This document shows, in pieces, positions 1 through 6,107 of a stretch of DNA of 8,652 nucleotides. The notes beneath the pieces were generated by a model, which searched no databases, was not told the DNA's origin, and saw only the letters and a program-made list of their open reading frames with translations. Source of the DNA: Saprospiraceae bacterium. Its GTDB lineage: Bacteria > Bacteroidota > Bacteroidia > Chitinophagales > Saprospiraceae. The first letter of the stretch is position 1. The number at the start of each line of letters is the position of its first letter. Where the stretch lies: positions 1-8,652 of the forward strand of contig JAGQWV010000468.1 of assembly GCA_020437045.1 (NCBI GenBank). The letters run 5' to 3'. A program made the position numbers and the translations under genes.

Positions 1-231
1 GATACCCAATACATAAGGTCGTACTTGTCTGATATTTCGATGAGAATCCTTCTGCGATTCCAGAAAGATAATCATTGCATCGTGGAAAATATCCCGGGCA
101 TCCTGATAAGATCCACCAAACCGGTGTATAATTTTAGCAGCTACCGGGAATACATCTTCATAAATCTGAGCCGTTGATGAAGCCTGAAAAGTGATATTAT
201 CGTTATGCGTCTTAATATATTGGCACTCCAT
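1..231 (-). CDS. RNA polymerase sigma factor, ECF-like (N-terminal part, runs off left edge)
   Basis: An open frame of 77 codons starts at ATG 229-231 and is still open at base 1, so only the N-terminus is present. The product would direct RNA polymerase core to a set of promoters. The residues VFPVAAKIIHRFGGS (about 28-41) and DARDIFHDAMIIF (about 44-56) resemble region 2.1-2.2 of Bacteroidota ECF sigma factors, where an acidic DAxDIFQDA-like helix contacts the core enzyme. The frame uses codons like those of the neighbouring genes. It lies downstream of amt on the same strand, but an intrinsic terminator stands between them, so it is probably a separate transcript. The A/T-rich 70 bp before the start shows no convincing promoter. 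The family call rests on recalled motif similarity of a fragment. Regions 3-4, any anti-sigma partner and the regulon are not visible. Confidence 0.65.
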   Translation of the reverse strand, partial: MECQYIKTHNDNITFQASSTAQIYEDVFPVAAKIIHRFGGSYQDARDIFHDAMIIFLESQKDSHRNIRQVRPYVLGI

Positions 232-304
232 TAAAACTATTATTTACTGATAGGTGCACAAATCCAAACAAATATCACCAGAAAACTAATCTTTCTTTTG
301 AAAC

Positions 305-350
305 AAATAAAAAAAGTAAGACCCTTGAGATCATGTCAAAAGGGTCCTAC
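305..350 (-). terminator. Rho-independent terminator of amt
   Basis: Read on the minus strand, the arms GTAGGACCCTT and AAGGGTCTTAC (316-350 including the loop) form an 11-bp stem with one mismatch. A run of seven U residues (309-315) follows, then AUUUG. It sits about 30 bp after the amt stop codon and before the sigma-factor gene, so it should end the amt transcript and insulate the next gene. Confidence 0.85.
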
Positions 351-379
351 GAAAAATGAACTAAAATTGAGGCAAATTT

Positions 380-1849
380 CTATTTATCATTGTTAATAAT
401 AACAGCATTTGGACCGGTAGATTCAAAGACAAATCCACCATAGGCAGTATTACCATGTTCTCCCAGGTCTAATCCTTCCAATTGTTCTGCATCGCTCACA
501 CGAAGGCCAATAGTAGCTTTAATTAAAGAAAAGATTAAATACATGGCGGCAAAAACAAAAATACCCACGGATATTACTCCCACAAACTGAATCCATAATT
601 GACCAAATCCTCCACCGAGAAATAGTCCATCCTGAATAGTGGAGGAGTCATCCCAATATTGTACATCAATTGCTCTGGATCCAAACAGACCGATGGAGAG
701 GGTTCCCCACGCACCACAAACACCATGAACACTTACGGCACCAACAGGATCATCGATTTTCAATTTCCTTTCGATAAACAATGCAGAGTATACCACAATG
801 ATACCTCCGATCAATCCAATAATCGCGGCGCTAACAGTACTTACAGAGGCACAAGGTGCGGTGATAGACACCAAGCCGGCAAGGGCACCATTAAGTGACA
901 TAGAGAGGTCCGGTTTTTTAAATTCAATCCAGGAGATAATCATGGCACCGATAGCACCGGTTGCCGCAGCCAGGGTAGTGGTCACAGCCACGTGCGCTAC
1001 GCCCCCAATCGCAAGCAGTGTTGATCCTGGGTTGAATCCATACCAGCCAAACCAGAGAATAAAAACACCAAGTGCAGCCATGGGTAAATTATGGGGAGAG
1101 ATAGCATTGACTGAACCATCTTTATTATATTTCCCAAGTCTTGGACCAACCAATATAGCTCCGGCAAGAGCGGCCCAACCACCCACTGAATGGACTACCG
1201 TTGAACCGGCAAAATCACGTATCCCCATATCTCCTAGCCAGCCTCCACCCCAGATCCAGTGCCCGGCAATAGGATAAACAATTGCTGACAACAAAATCGA
1301 ATAAGCAATATATGCAATCAGTTTTGTTCTCTCAGCTACTGCACCGGATACAATTGTGGCTGCGGTAGCAGCAAAGACTACCTGAAATAACCATCCGGCA
1401 CTAATACTGTAACCTCCCATATCGGTAGGTGAGTTAGCACTTGATAAAAAGGCCAGACTTGAATCAAATCCTAAAAAATTTGAATCACCACTCGAATACA
1501 TGATTGCATATCCAATAGCCCAGTAAAGGACGGCTCCAAATGAAAAATCCATCAGGTTTTTCATCATGATATTAACAGAATTCTTGGCACGGGTAAGCCC
1601 CGCTTCAACCATGGCAAATCCAGCCTGCATGAAAAAAACCAGAAATGCAGCTAAACACAACCAGATCGTATCCGCGACCTCCTGCGGTAATGCGGCGACA
1701 GGCTCTGCATCCTGACCATAAGCATCGGAGCTATTTAATAGCAGAAAGGTCATAAACAAAAAGGACATTAGGTAGGTACCTATGGTCCTTTTTCGAATTC
1801 CTTGTAAGAACTTGAATTTAAAAAGAAAGGTAGTTGGTACTCGCAACAT
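380..1849 (-). CDS. amt: Ammonium transporter, Amt family, with N-terminal signal peptide
   Basis: This is an inner-membrane channel for ammonium uptake, 489 residues. The family hallmarks are in order: GFAMVEAGLTRAKNSVN (about 77-93), the periplasmic-side Asp D212 in DFAGSTVVH, the twin pore histidines H220 and H375 (in GAVSVHGVCGAWG), and the cytoplasmic tail GLRVSDAEQLEGLDLGEHG (about 448-466) that in other Amts contacts the PII protein GlnK. About 11 membrane helices follow a cleavable leader: a basic n-region (KFKF, RKR), a hydrophobic core around 26-40, and probable cleavage near DAYGQ|D. The ATG at 1847-1849 is preferred because starting at Met28 would drop the positive residues of the signal peptide. 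No glnK lies beside it in this window. A terminator follows directly. The upstream region is long and shows no clear -33/-7 promoter or sigma-54 site that I could identify. Function is secure from the sequence; regulation is unknown. Confidence 0.96.
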   Translation of the reverse strand: MLRVPTTFLFKFKFLQGIRKRTIGTYLMSFLFMTFLLLNSSDAYGQDAEPVAALPQEVADTIWLCLAAFLVFFMQAGFAMVEAGLTRAKNSVNIMMKNLMDFSFGAVLYWAIGYAIMYSSGDSNFLGFDSSLAFLSSANSPTDMGGYSISAGWLFQVVFAATAATIVSGAVAERTKLIAYIAYSILLSAIVYPIAGHWIWGGGWLGDMGIRDFAGSTVVHSVGGWAALAGAILVGPRLGKYNKDGSVNAISPHNLPMAALGVFILWFGWYGFNPGSTLLAIGGVAHVAVTTTLAAATGAIGAMIISWIEFKKPDLSMSLNGALAGLVSITAPCASVSTVSAAIIGLIGGIIVVYSALFIERKLKIDDPVGAVSVHGVCGAWGTLSIGLFGSRAIDVQYWDDSSTIQDGLFLGGGFGQLWIQFVGVISVGIFVFAAMYLIFSLIKATIGLRVSDAEQLEGLDLGEHGNTAYGGFVFESTGPNAVIINNDK

Positions 1850-2394
1850 GATAAATAGATTTTAAGTACATTGTTAAATAAATTAATGGGCCTTGCCTCT
1901 GCTTCGTTCTGGACATACGGAGCCCTTGATCGAGAGACAAAGATTTTTTCCCACAATCCACCTTTCTTCAGCTGCTTTCAGCCTGGCAATAAAACACTGG
2001 TTGTTTTTAAACAGATATAACTATCATTAATTAAATAGTTACAAATAAACAGGAGAACCCTGCAAAAAATTAAATTTCAGGTTTAAATCGTTTTCCTGAC
2101 TCTGATAAATCGCAGACAACCTTAAATTGTCCGATCCCATCGATTCAATTCAGAAGGAAAGACATGATTTGCATTCCTGAAAACTGAAAATTTCCAATTA
2201 ATCTTCATTTAGATTAGAAGGAATGATGAAAAGGTAACTTTTTACGAAAAGAATAATTAATCTTTTCTCAGAAAAAATTAAAATTCCCTTAGAGCTTAAA
2301 ATTTTATATTAAAAAACAGGCTCTTTTAGGCGTAAAACAAAATATAAATAAAGTTTGCCAAAAAATGAATACAGAAATTTCATCGTGCCCTTTT
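1850..2394. other. Intergenic region, 545 bp, between MocR regulator and amt
   Basis: No gene was found here. It must contain the amt promoter and leader, since both flanking genes lie on the minus strand. The half nearest the regulator (about 2160-2394) is very AT-rich and holds a weak terminator-like structure. A GC-richer patch at about 1887-1925, close to amt, can form GGGC/GCCC pairing in the amt leader, but the stem is short with a bulge. I could not match a Bacteroidota TTTG/TAnnTTTG promoter, a sigma-54 promoter or a known riboswitch. No repeat of the 4610-4768 element was seen here. Confidence 0.5.
2272..2331 (-). terminator. Possible weak terminator of the MocR gene
   Basis: On the minus strand the segments CCTAAAAGAGC (2320-2330) and GCTCTAAGGG (2286-2295) can pair through GAGC/GCTC and the outer CCT/AGG, around a 24-base A/U-rich loop. 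A tract containing UUUUAAUUUUUU follows (2272-2283). It lies about 65 bp past the stop codon of the regulator gene. The loop is large and the stem imperfect, so this is only a candidate. Confidence 0.3.
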
Positions 2395-3867
2395 TTAGGA
2401 ACCCTTATTCTTAGCCATGCTTCTAGGTAATAATTGACGAAGAATGCTCACCGAAATCTGCAATTCATCAAAGGACGATGATGCAAACCCTAATCGAGTA
2501 GCATTTATATGATTCCCACCAGATGTATAAGTAGACCCGTCATAAAAAAACAGATTCTCACCTTTTGCCCTGGCAGCTAATGTTTGCAAATCAATTTGTC
2601 GATCAAAATGCGTCCAGACGGACATCCCTCCTTCCGGCACTTTATACGATATCCAATCAGAAACATAATCATTCAACAAGGTCACAAAAGCATCTCTTCG
2701 CTGCTGATATATCTTTCGGTTCTTCCGGAGAAACCGCTGGATGATCTCGAGCTTCAGTAGTTCTGCTATTGCCAGCTCCAAAATACCATCGCCCTGACGA
2801 TCTACCAATCTTCTTAATTTAGCCAGATAATCGATTTGATCTTCCTGGCCTACCAAATAACCTACTCGAAACACCGGTGAAATTGCCTTCGTAAAAGATC
2901 CGGTATACAAAACCTGTCCCTGATGGGATGCAGCTGCCAATGGCATGATGGGGTGCCGGGTATAGTGAAAGTCATAATCGTAGTCATCTTCAAAGATATA
3001 GAAGCCATACTGTCGTGACAGCTGCAATAGTTTTACTCTCCGGTGCGCTGGCATGATCACTGTAGTGGGATATTGATGGTGTGGTGTCACGTAGACCATG
3101 CGAATCTGTTTTTCCTGACAAACTTGTTCAAGATGATCAACATCCAGTCCTTCTTCATCTACCCGGATTTTTATTAATTCTGCGCCGTGATAGCGAAAAT
3201 TTATCCGGGCGGACTCCCAGGTCAGTTCTCCAATGGCAACCAGTTGTCCGGTACTGATAAATCCTTTGATAACTAAATAAAGAGCCTGGGTAACTCCTCT
3301 TGTCACGAGAATTTGATCTCTATGGACATGGATACCACGGGTCCGTGACAAATATTCACACAGTGCCTCACGCAGTATTAATTGGCCTTTGGTATCTCCA
3401 TAAGTGTATCTGGGATAACGCCAACCTTTGGTGAGCGCATTTTTGTATGCACGCATTAGCTCTTCAACCGGAGCTAGTCTTGGATCTGGTAACCCATCAT
3501 CCAGATGATATTTACTCACAGAAATTGAAACTTCACGGTCAATAACCTCAGGTATCGTGATGGTCGGTGAACATCTCGACACTGACACAGAAGTTGTAAA
3601 CTGATCGAAAGCAGATGAAATCTCCCTGGCGACAAAAGTTCCTTTGCCCCGAAACGTCTCCAACCATCCTTGGGCAACCAATTCATCTACCGCTGCTACC
3701 ACGGTTTTGCGATGAATGAGCATCTTATCCGCAATTTTTCTGGTACCAGGAAGTTGGCTTTCCGGAATCAGGACACCGGTTTGAATCAAATTAATGATCT
3801 GATCAATCAGCTGACGAAAGATTGGCGTATCTGAATTTCGGTCAATGGTCAGAAGATCTAATAGCAC
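2395..3867 (-). CDS. MocR-family transcriptional regulator (GntR wHTH + PLP aminotransferase domain)
   Basis: Predicted PLP-binding DNA-binding regulator, 490 residues, typical of the MocR/GabR/PdxR group. Residues 1-80 form a GntR winged helix-turn-helix (SDTPIFRQLIDQI; LPGTRKIADKMLIHRKTV; the wing ending GKGTFVA). After a linker of about 40 residues comes a fold-type I aminotransferase domain (about 120-485). Its active site appears intact: the PLP Schiff-base lysine is K327 in GSFTKAISP, the pyridine-nitrogen Asp is D294 in FEDDYDYDF (33 residues before the lysine, the same spacing as in GabR), and R458 in NATRLGFA is the probable carboxylate-binding Arg. The start is GTG (3865-3867): an in-frame TAG lies ten codons upstream with no ATG between, and the N-terminus fits the family. 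It is divergent from a PPOX-like flavoprotein across 80 bp that carries paired direct repeats, so it probably controls that gene and itself. The effector is inferred to involve PLP plus an unknown amine. Confidence 0.93.
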   Translation of the reverse strand: MLLDLLTIDRNSDTPIFRQLIDQIINLIQTGVLIPESQLPGTRKIADKMLIHRKTVVAAVDELVAQGWLETFRGKGTFVAREISSAFDQFTTSVSVSRCSPTITIPEVIDREVSISVSKYHLDDGLPDPRLAPVEELMRAYKNALTKGWRYPRYTYGDTKGQLILREALCEYLSRTRGIHVHRDQILVTRGVTQALYLVIKGFISTGQLVAIGELTWESARINFRYHGAELIKIRVDEEGLDVDHLEQVCQEKQIRMVYVTPHHQYPTTVIMPAHRRVKLLQLSRQYGFYIFEDDYDYDFHYTRHPIMPLAAASHQGQVLYTGSFTKAISPVFRVGYLVGQEDQIDYLAKLRRLVDRQGDGILELAIAELLKLEIIQRFLRKNRKIYQQRRDAFVTLLNDYVSDWISYKVPEGGMSVWTHFDRQIDLQTLAARAKGENLFFYDGSTYTSGGNHINATRLGFASSSFDELQISVSILRQLLPRSMAKNKGS

Positions 3868-3900
3868 TGGACTATTTATTTTTAAAAAAGTGGACTATTT
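3868..3900. promoter_or_regulatory. Paired direct repeats: probable MocR operator
   Basis: The 10-mer TGGACTATTT occurs twice exactly, at 3868-3877 and 3891-3900, on the same strand with 23 bp between starts, close to two helical turns. MocR regulators typically bind as dimers to direct repeats between the divergent genes. The TGGAC core resembles the CTGGAC-type half-sites I recall for TauR. The first copy abuts the GTG start of the regulator, which fits autoregulation. The second lies just upstream of TAAATTTC (3912-3919), a 7-of-8 match to the Bacteroidota -7 consensus TAnnTTTG for the plus-strand gene. I see no good -33 partner at the expected spacing. Confidence 0.6.
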
Positions 3901-3947
3901 GAACACCCCGGTAAATTTCTACATTTATTAGCATAAATCGCAAGCCA

Positions 3948-4583
3948 ATGATTGAAAAGACCGAGCGAACCACTCCGAGCCGATACGCTTCTCAAAGAGG
4001 GAGTCATGATGAAAACGTGATTTTCCCTATTCTTGATGAAGCATTGTTTTGCACCATCAGCTATGCTGAGGGAAACCAACCTTTCAGTATCCCCCAGTCA
4101 TTTGTCCGGATGGGCAACTATATATATCTCCACGGATCGGTCGGTTCCCATTTTATTCGCACTCTGGCAGATGGACGACCGGTATGTCTTTCCGTCATGT
4201 TGGCAGACGAAATCGTTGTTGCAAAAACGGCATTCAATCATTCGGTGAATTATCGATCGGTAGTAATATTTTCAACCGGCGAAGTGATCGAAGATCAACA
4301 ATTAAAATATGATGCCTTTAAGGCACTTACGGAAAAAATGGTACCCGGAAGCTGGGATTACTTAAAGCCAATGACTGAAAAAGAAATGGCCAAAACAACC
4401 GCCATTGGATTTCCTATCATTGAAGCATCAGCTAAAGTTCGTCAAGGTGAACCCGGTCAGGTGGAAACGGAAATGGGTTTGCCAATCTGGACAGGACTGA
4501 TTCCTATAAAACCAATTCGACAACAGCCAATACCCGACGATTACGGCAAGAAATTACCGCTACCTGAGCATCTCAAATATTGA
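3948..4583 (+). CDS. Pyridoxamine 5'-phosphate oxidase family flavin-binding protein
   Basis: Small cytoplasmic split-barrel protein, 211 residues, of the PPOX-like/nitroimidazole-resistance-like group (Pyridox_ox_2 type), which usually binds FMN or a related flavin and acts as an oxidoreductase of unassigned substrate. Visible family motifs are RGSHDENVIFPILDEALFC (17-35), YLHGSVGSH (60-68), AFNHSVNYRSVVIF (95-108), EASAKVRQG (159-167) and LPIWTGLIP (178-186). The HSxNYRSV and EASAKVR blocks are characteristic of this subgroup rather than of true PdxH. The ATG at 3948 gives the expected N-terminus, beginning about 16 residues before the RGSHD block. It is divergent from the MocR regulator, a pairing common in bacteria, which suggests regulated expression in response to a PLP- or amine-related signal. 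No other enzyme of B6 metabolism is present here, so a role in vitamin B6 metabolism is an inference only. Confidence 0.88.
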   Translation: MIEKTERTTPSRYASQRGSHDENVIFPILDEALFCTISYAEGNQPFSIPQSFVRMGNYIYLHGSVGSHFIRTLADGRPVCLSVMLADEIVVAKTAFNHSVNYRSVVIFSTGEVIEDQQLKYDAFKALTEKMVPGSWDYLKPMTEKEMAKTTAIGFPIIEASAKVRQGEPGQVETEMGLPIWTGLIPIKPIRQQPIPDDYGKKLPLPEHLKY

Positions 4584-4588
4584 ATAGC

Positions 4589-4605
4589 ATCATGCATGGC
4601 ATGAT
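4589..4605. other. Perfect short hairpin just after the flavoprotein stop codon
   Basis: ATCATGC and GCATGAT (4589-4595 and 4599-4605) are perfect inverted repeats with a 3-base loop, six bases past the TGA at 4581-4583. No U-run follows on the plus strand, so it is not a standard intrinsic terminator. It could act as an mRNA 3'-end stem or a weak terminator. Confidence 0.4.
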
Positions 4606-4609
4606 TAAA

Positions 4610-4768
4610 TAGACCAACCCATAAATTTTTATGACACATTCTGGCGACTTTTTGCACCATGCTTCGTCGTAAATACTCATTATAGCTCCGGCTATCACTG
4701 CGTTTTACTCCTTGCCTGGCATAAAAATTCATCTCAGAATTTCTTACAATAACTTATGGGTTCGTCTA
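4610..4768. repeat. 159-bp imperfect palindrome, MITE-like element bounded by TA
   Basis: The left end TAGACCAACCCATAAATT (4610-4627) and the reverse complement of the right end (4751-4768) agree at 16 of 18 positions. Weaker complementarity continues inwards: ATTCTG on both arms, AAAAA tracts, GC.TGG and TG.GT.TTTAC blocks. At the exact centre is a perfect tip, ATAGC-TCCG-GCTAT (4682-4695). The whole unit could therefore fold into one long hairpin. Both ends border TA, compatible with a TA target duplication of the IS630/Tc1 type. It encodes no credible protein; a 63-codon frame on the minus strand crosses it, but its content follows the palindrome. Alternatives are a REP/BIME-like intergenic repeat or a structured RNA. 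A copy elsewhere in the genome would be needed to prove mobility. Confidence 0.7.
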
Positions 4769-4838
4769 CTAATGGTGAATCCTCTAATTCTTTGCGAAAT
4801 TCAGCTGAGAATTTACCACCATAACCAATAGGTCTAAG
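4734..4838 (-). pseudogene. Possible gene relic (34 codons) running into the palindrome
   Basis: On the minus strand, an open stretch from 4838 to a TGA at 4734-4736 encodes protein-like sequence containing GYGGKFSAEFRKELEDSP followed by LVDEPISYCKKF. Its last third lies in the right arm of the palindrome, which supplies the stop codon. Just upstream the same frame has two stops (TAG at 4839-4841, TAA shortly before), and no start codon is present. It may be the 3' remnant of a decayed gene into which the palindrome inserted. It may also be a chance open frame; 34 codons is little evidence. I do not recognise the family. Confidence 0.2.
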
Positions 4839-5068
4839 CTACACTTCTTAAGCATTCAGATTTTAAAAAGCCATCTCAAAAAGATTAGTGCAGCCGGAAT
4901 CAAGCCTTCCTCAGCAACTATTCCAAAGCAATCGAGTAGTCGTCAGATTCATATGATTATTTAATAGGATTTGGCTGTGATATTGCCACCATTTGAAATA
5001 TAATTTTCTATTTTAAAGAACCCAAGCAAGAATGTTACTGCCACTTAAAATCTTTCGAAAAGAACTCT
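4769..5068. other. Intergenic region before the transporter-ribokinase unit
   Basis: Apart from the possible relic at its left end, no gene was seen. The region should hold the promoter of the plus-strand transporter gene. TAATTTTC at 5001-5008 matches 7 of 8 positions of the Bacteroidota -7 consensus TAnnTTTG and would give a leader of roughly 50 bases. The upstream TTTG at 4970-4973 is too far away (27 bp) to be a good -33 element. Both relations are tentative. No operator-like inverted repeat was obvious. Confidence 0.4.
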
Positions 5069-6067
5069 ATGTATATTGTCGATTCCTATCCAATAGCGGT
5101 TTTGCTTTGTATCATTACCATGTTCTGCTGGGGCTCATGGGCTAACACCCAAAAACTGGCCTCTAAAGATTGGGTATTTCCACTTTTCTACTGGGACTAT
5201 ACCTTAGGATTGATTATTCTCTCGCTTATCTTCGGCATGACACTGGGTAGTTCGGGTACGGGTGGACAGGATTTTTGGTCCAATTTGCAAGAGGCTACAT
5301 CTCCGGCTTTATGGTCCGCCTTTTTAGGAGGGGTGGTTTTTAATATTGCCAATTTATTAATTGTAGCTGCCATTGATATTGCCGGAATGGCCATTGCTTT
5401 TCCTATTGGCATTGGCATTGCCCTGGTATTAGGAGTCATTGTCAATTATGTTGCCACTCCACTGGGCAATCCGGTATTACTTTTTACCGGCGTCGGACTG
5501 GTATCTCTGGCCATCCTTCTTGATGCAAAAGCATACCGGAAAATTTCCAGCCGGTCTGCTTCCTTCAAAGGTATCGCCATTTCGATAGCAGGCGGTATCC
5601 TCATGGGATTTTTCTTTCGTTTTGTCGCGGCATCGATGTCTGCAGATTTTGCCAATCCCGTACTAGGATTGCTCACTCCTTATTCAGCGGTGTTCGTTTT
5701 TTCTTTAGGCGTATTTTTTTCCAGCTTCTTATTCAATACTTATTTTATGTATCGACCAGTCAATGGTAAACCTGCCCGGTACAGTGATTATTTCCGTCTG
5801 GGAAGTCCCCGGTTGCATTTTATTGGTATTCTCGGTGGGATTATCTGGTGTATTGGTATGAGCTTTTCTCTAATTGCCTCAGACAAAGCAGGTTTTGCTA
5901 TCAGTTATGGTTTAGGGCAGGGTGCCACCATGATTGCAGCGATATGGGGAGTATTTGTGTGGAAAGAATTTAAAAATGCTCCCAAGGGCACCAACCTATT
6001 ACTTGGTTTGATGTTTCTCTGTTTCTTTATCGGACTCAGTCTCATCATTATCGCCCGGCTTTCGTGA
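5069..6067 (+). CDS. Ureide-permease-like / GRP-family transporter (probable ribose or nucleoside uptake)
   Basis: Integral inner-membrane protein of 332 residues in the drug/metabolite transporter superfamily, resembling bacterial relatives of plant ureide permeases that are often labelled GRP sugar transporter or DMT permease. I count ten hydrophobic helices (roughly 7-27, 42-60, 80-102, 106-126, 135-153, 167-187, 199-222, 249-270, 279-297, 308-329). Signature-like stretches are MFCWGSWANTQKL (18-30), LFYWDYTLG (39-47), NIANLLIVAAIDIAGMAIAF (92-111) and FPIGIGIALVLG (111-122). The short basic loop at 155-169 and the loop at 228-248 (RPVNGKPARYSDYF) should face the cytoplasm. An A-rich AAAAGAA precedes the ATG. 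Ribokinase follows 40 bp later on the same strand, so the substrate is probably ribose or a ribonucleoside. The substrate is inferred from context only. No nucleoside hydrolase is visible in the window. Confidence 0.85.
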   Translation: MYIVDSYPIAVLLCIITMFCWGSWANTQKLASKDWVFPLFYWDYTLGLIILSLIFGMTLGSSGTGGQDFWSNLQEATSPALWSAFLGGVVFNIANLLIVAAIDIAGMAIAFPIGIGIALVLGVIVNYVATPLGNPVLLFTGVGLVSLAILLDAKAYRKISSRSASFKGIAISIAGGILMGFFFRFVAASMSADFANPVLGLLTPYSAVFVFSLGVFFSSFLFNTYFMYRPVNGKPARYSDYFRLGSPRLHFIGILGGIIWCIGMSFSLIASDKAGFAISYGLGQGATMIAAIWGVFVWKEFKNAPKGTNLLLGLMFLCFFIGLSLIIIARLS

Positions 6068-6107
6068 GAAAAGCCATATGCATTTCATCACCAAGAAAGA
6101 AAATACA

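Noticed and set aside
659..1182. Shorter plus- and minus-strand frames inside amt (659-898, 997-1182)
   Set aside because: Alternative frames of the Amt coding sequence with no family features.
798..1277. 159-codon plus-strand frame inside amt
   Set aside because: It is antisense to strongly conserved Amt motifs; the Pro/Ala-rich product is a typical shadow frame.
3882..4248. Frames overlapping the flavoprotein 5' end (3882-4079 minus, 4033-4248 plus)
   Set aside because: They overlap a gene with clear PPOX-like motifs and encode nothing recognisable.
4541..4732. 63-codon minus-strand frame
   Set aside because: It overlaps the end of the flavoprotein gene antisense and then follows the left half of the palindrome; its protein has no recognisable family and the frame is explained by the repeat.
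4970..5008. Full Bacteroidota -33/-7 promoter for the transporter gene
   Set aside because: TTTG and TAATTTTC are present but 27 bp apart, longer than the usual spacing near 19-21, so only the -7-like element is mentioned.
5197..5676. Antisense frames within the transporter gene
   Set aside because: Their Met/Pro/Ala-rich products mirror hydrophobic helix codons on the other strand.
6078..6107. Earlier in-frame ATG for ribokinase
   Set aside because: It adds ten residues not typical of RbsK, and the ATG at 6108 has a better-placed purine-rich upstream sequence and the family N-terminus.
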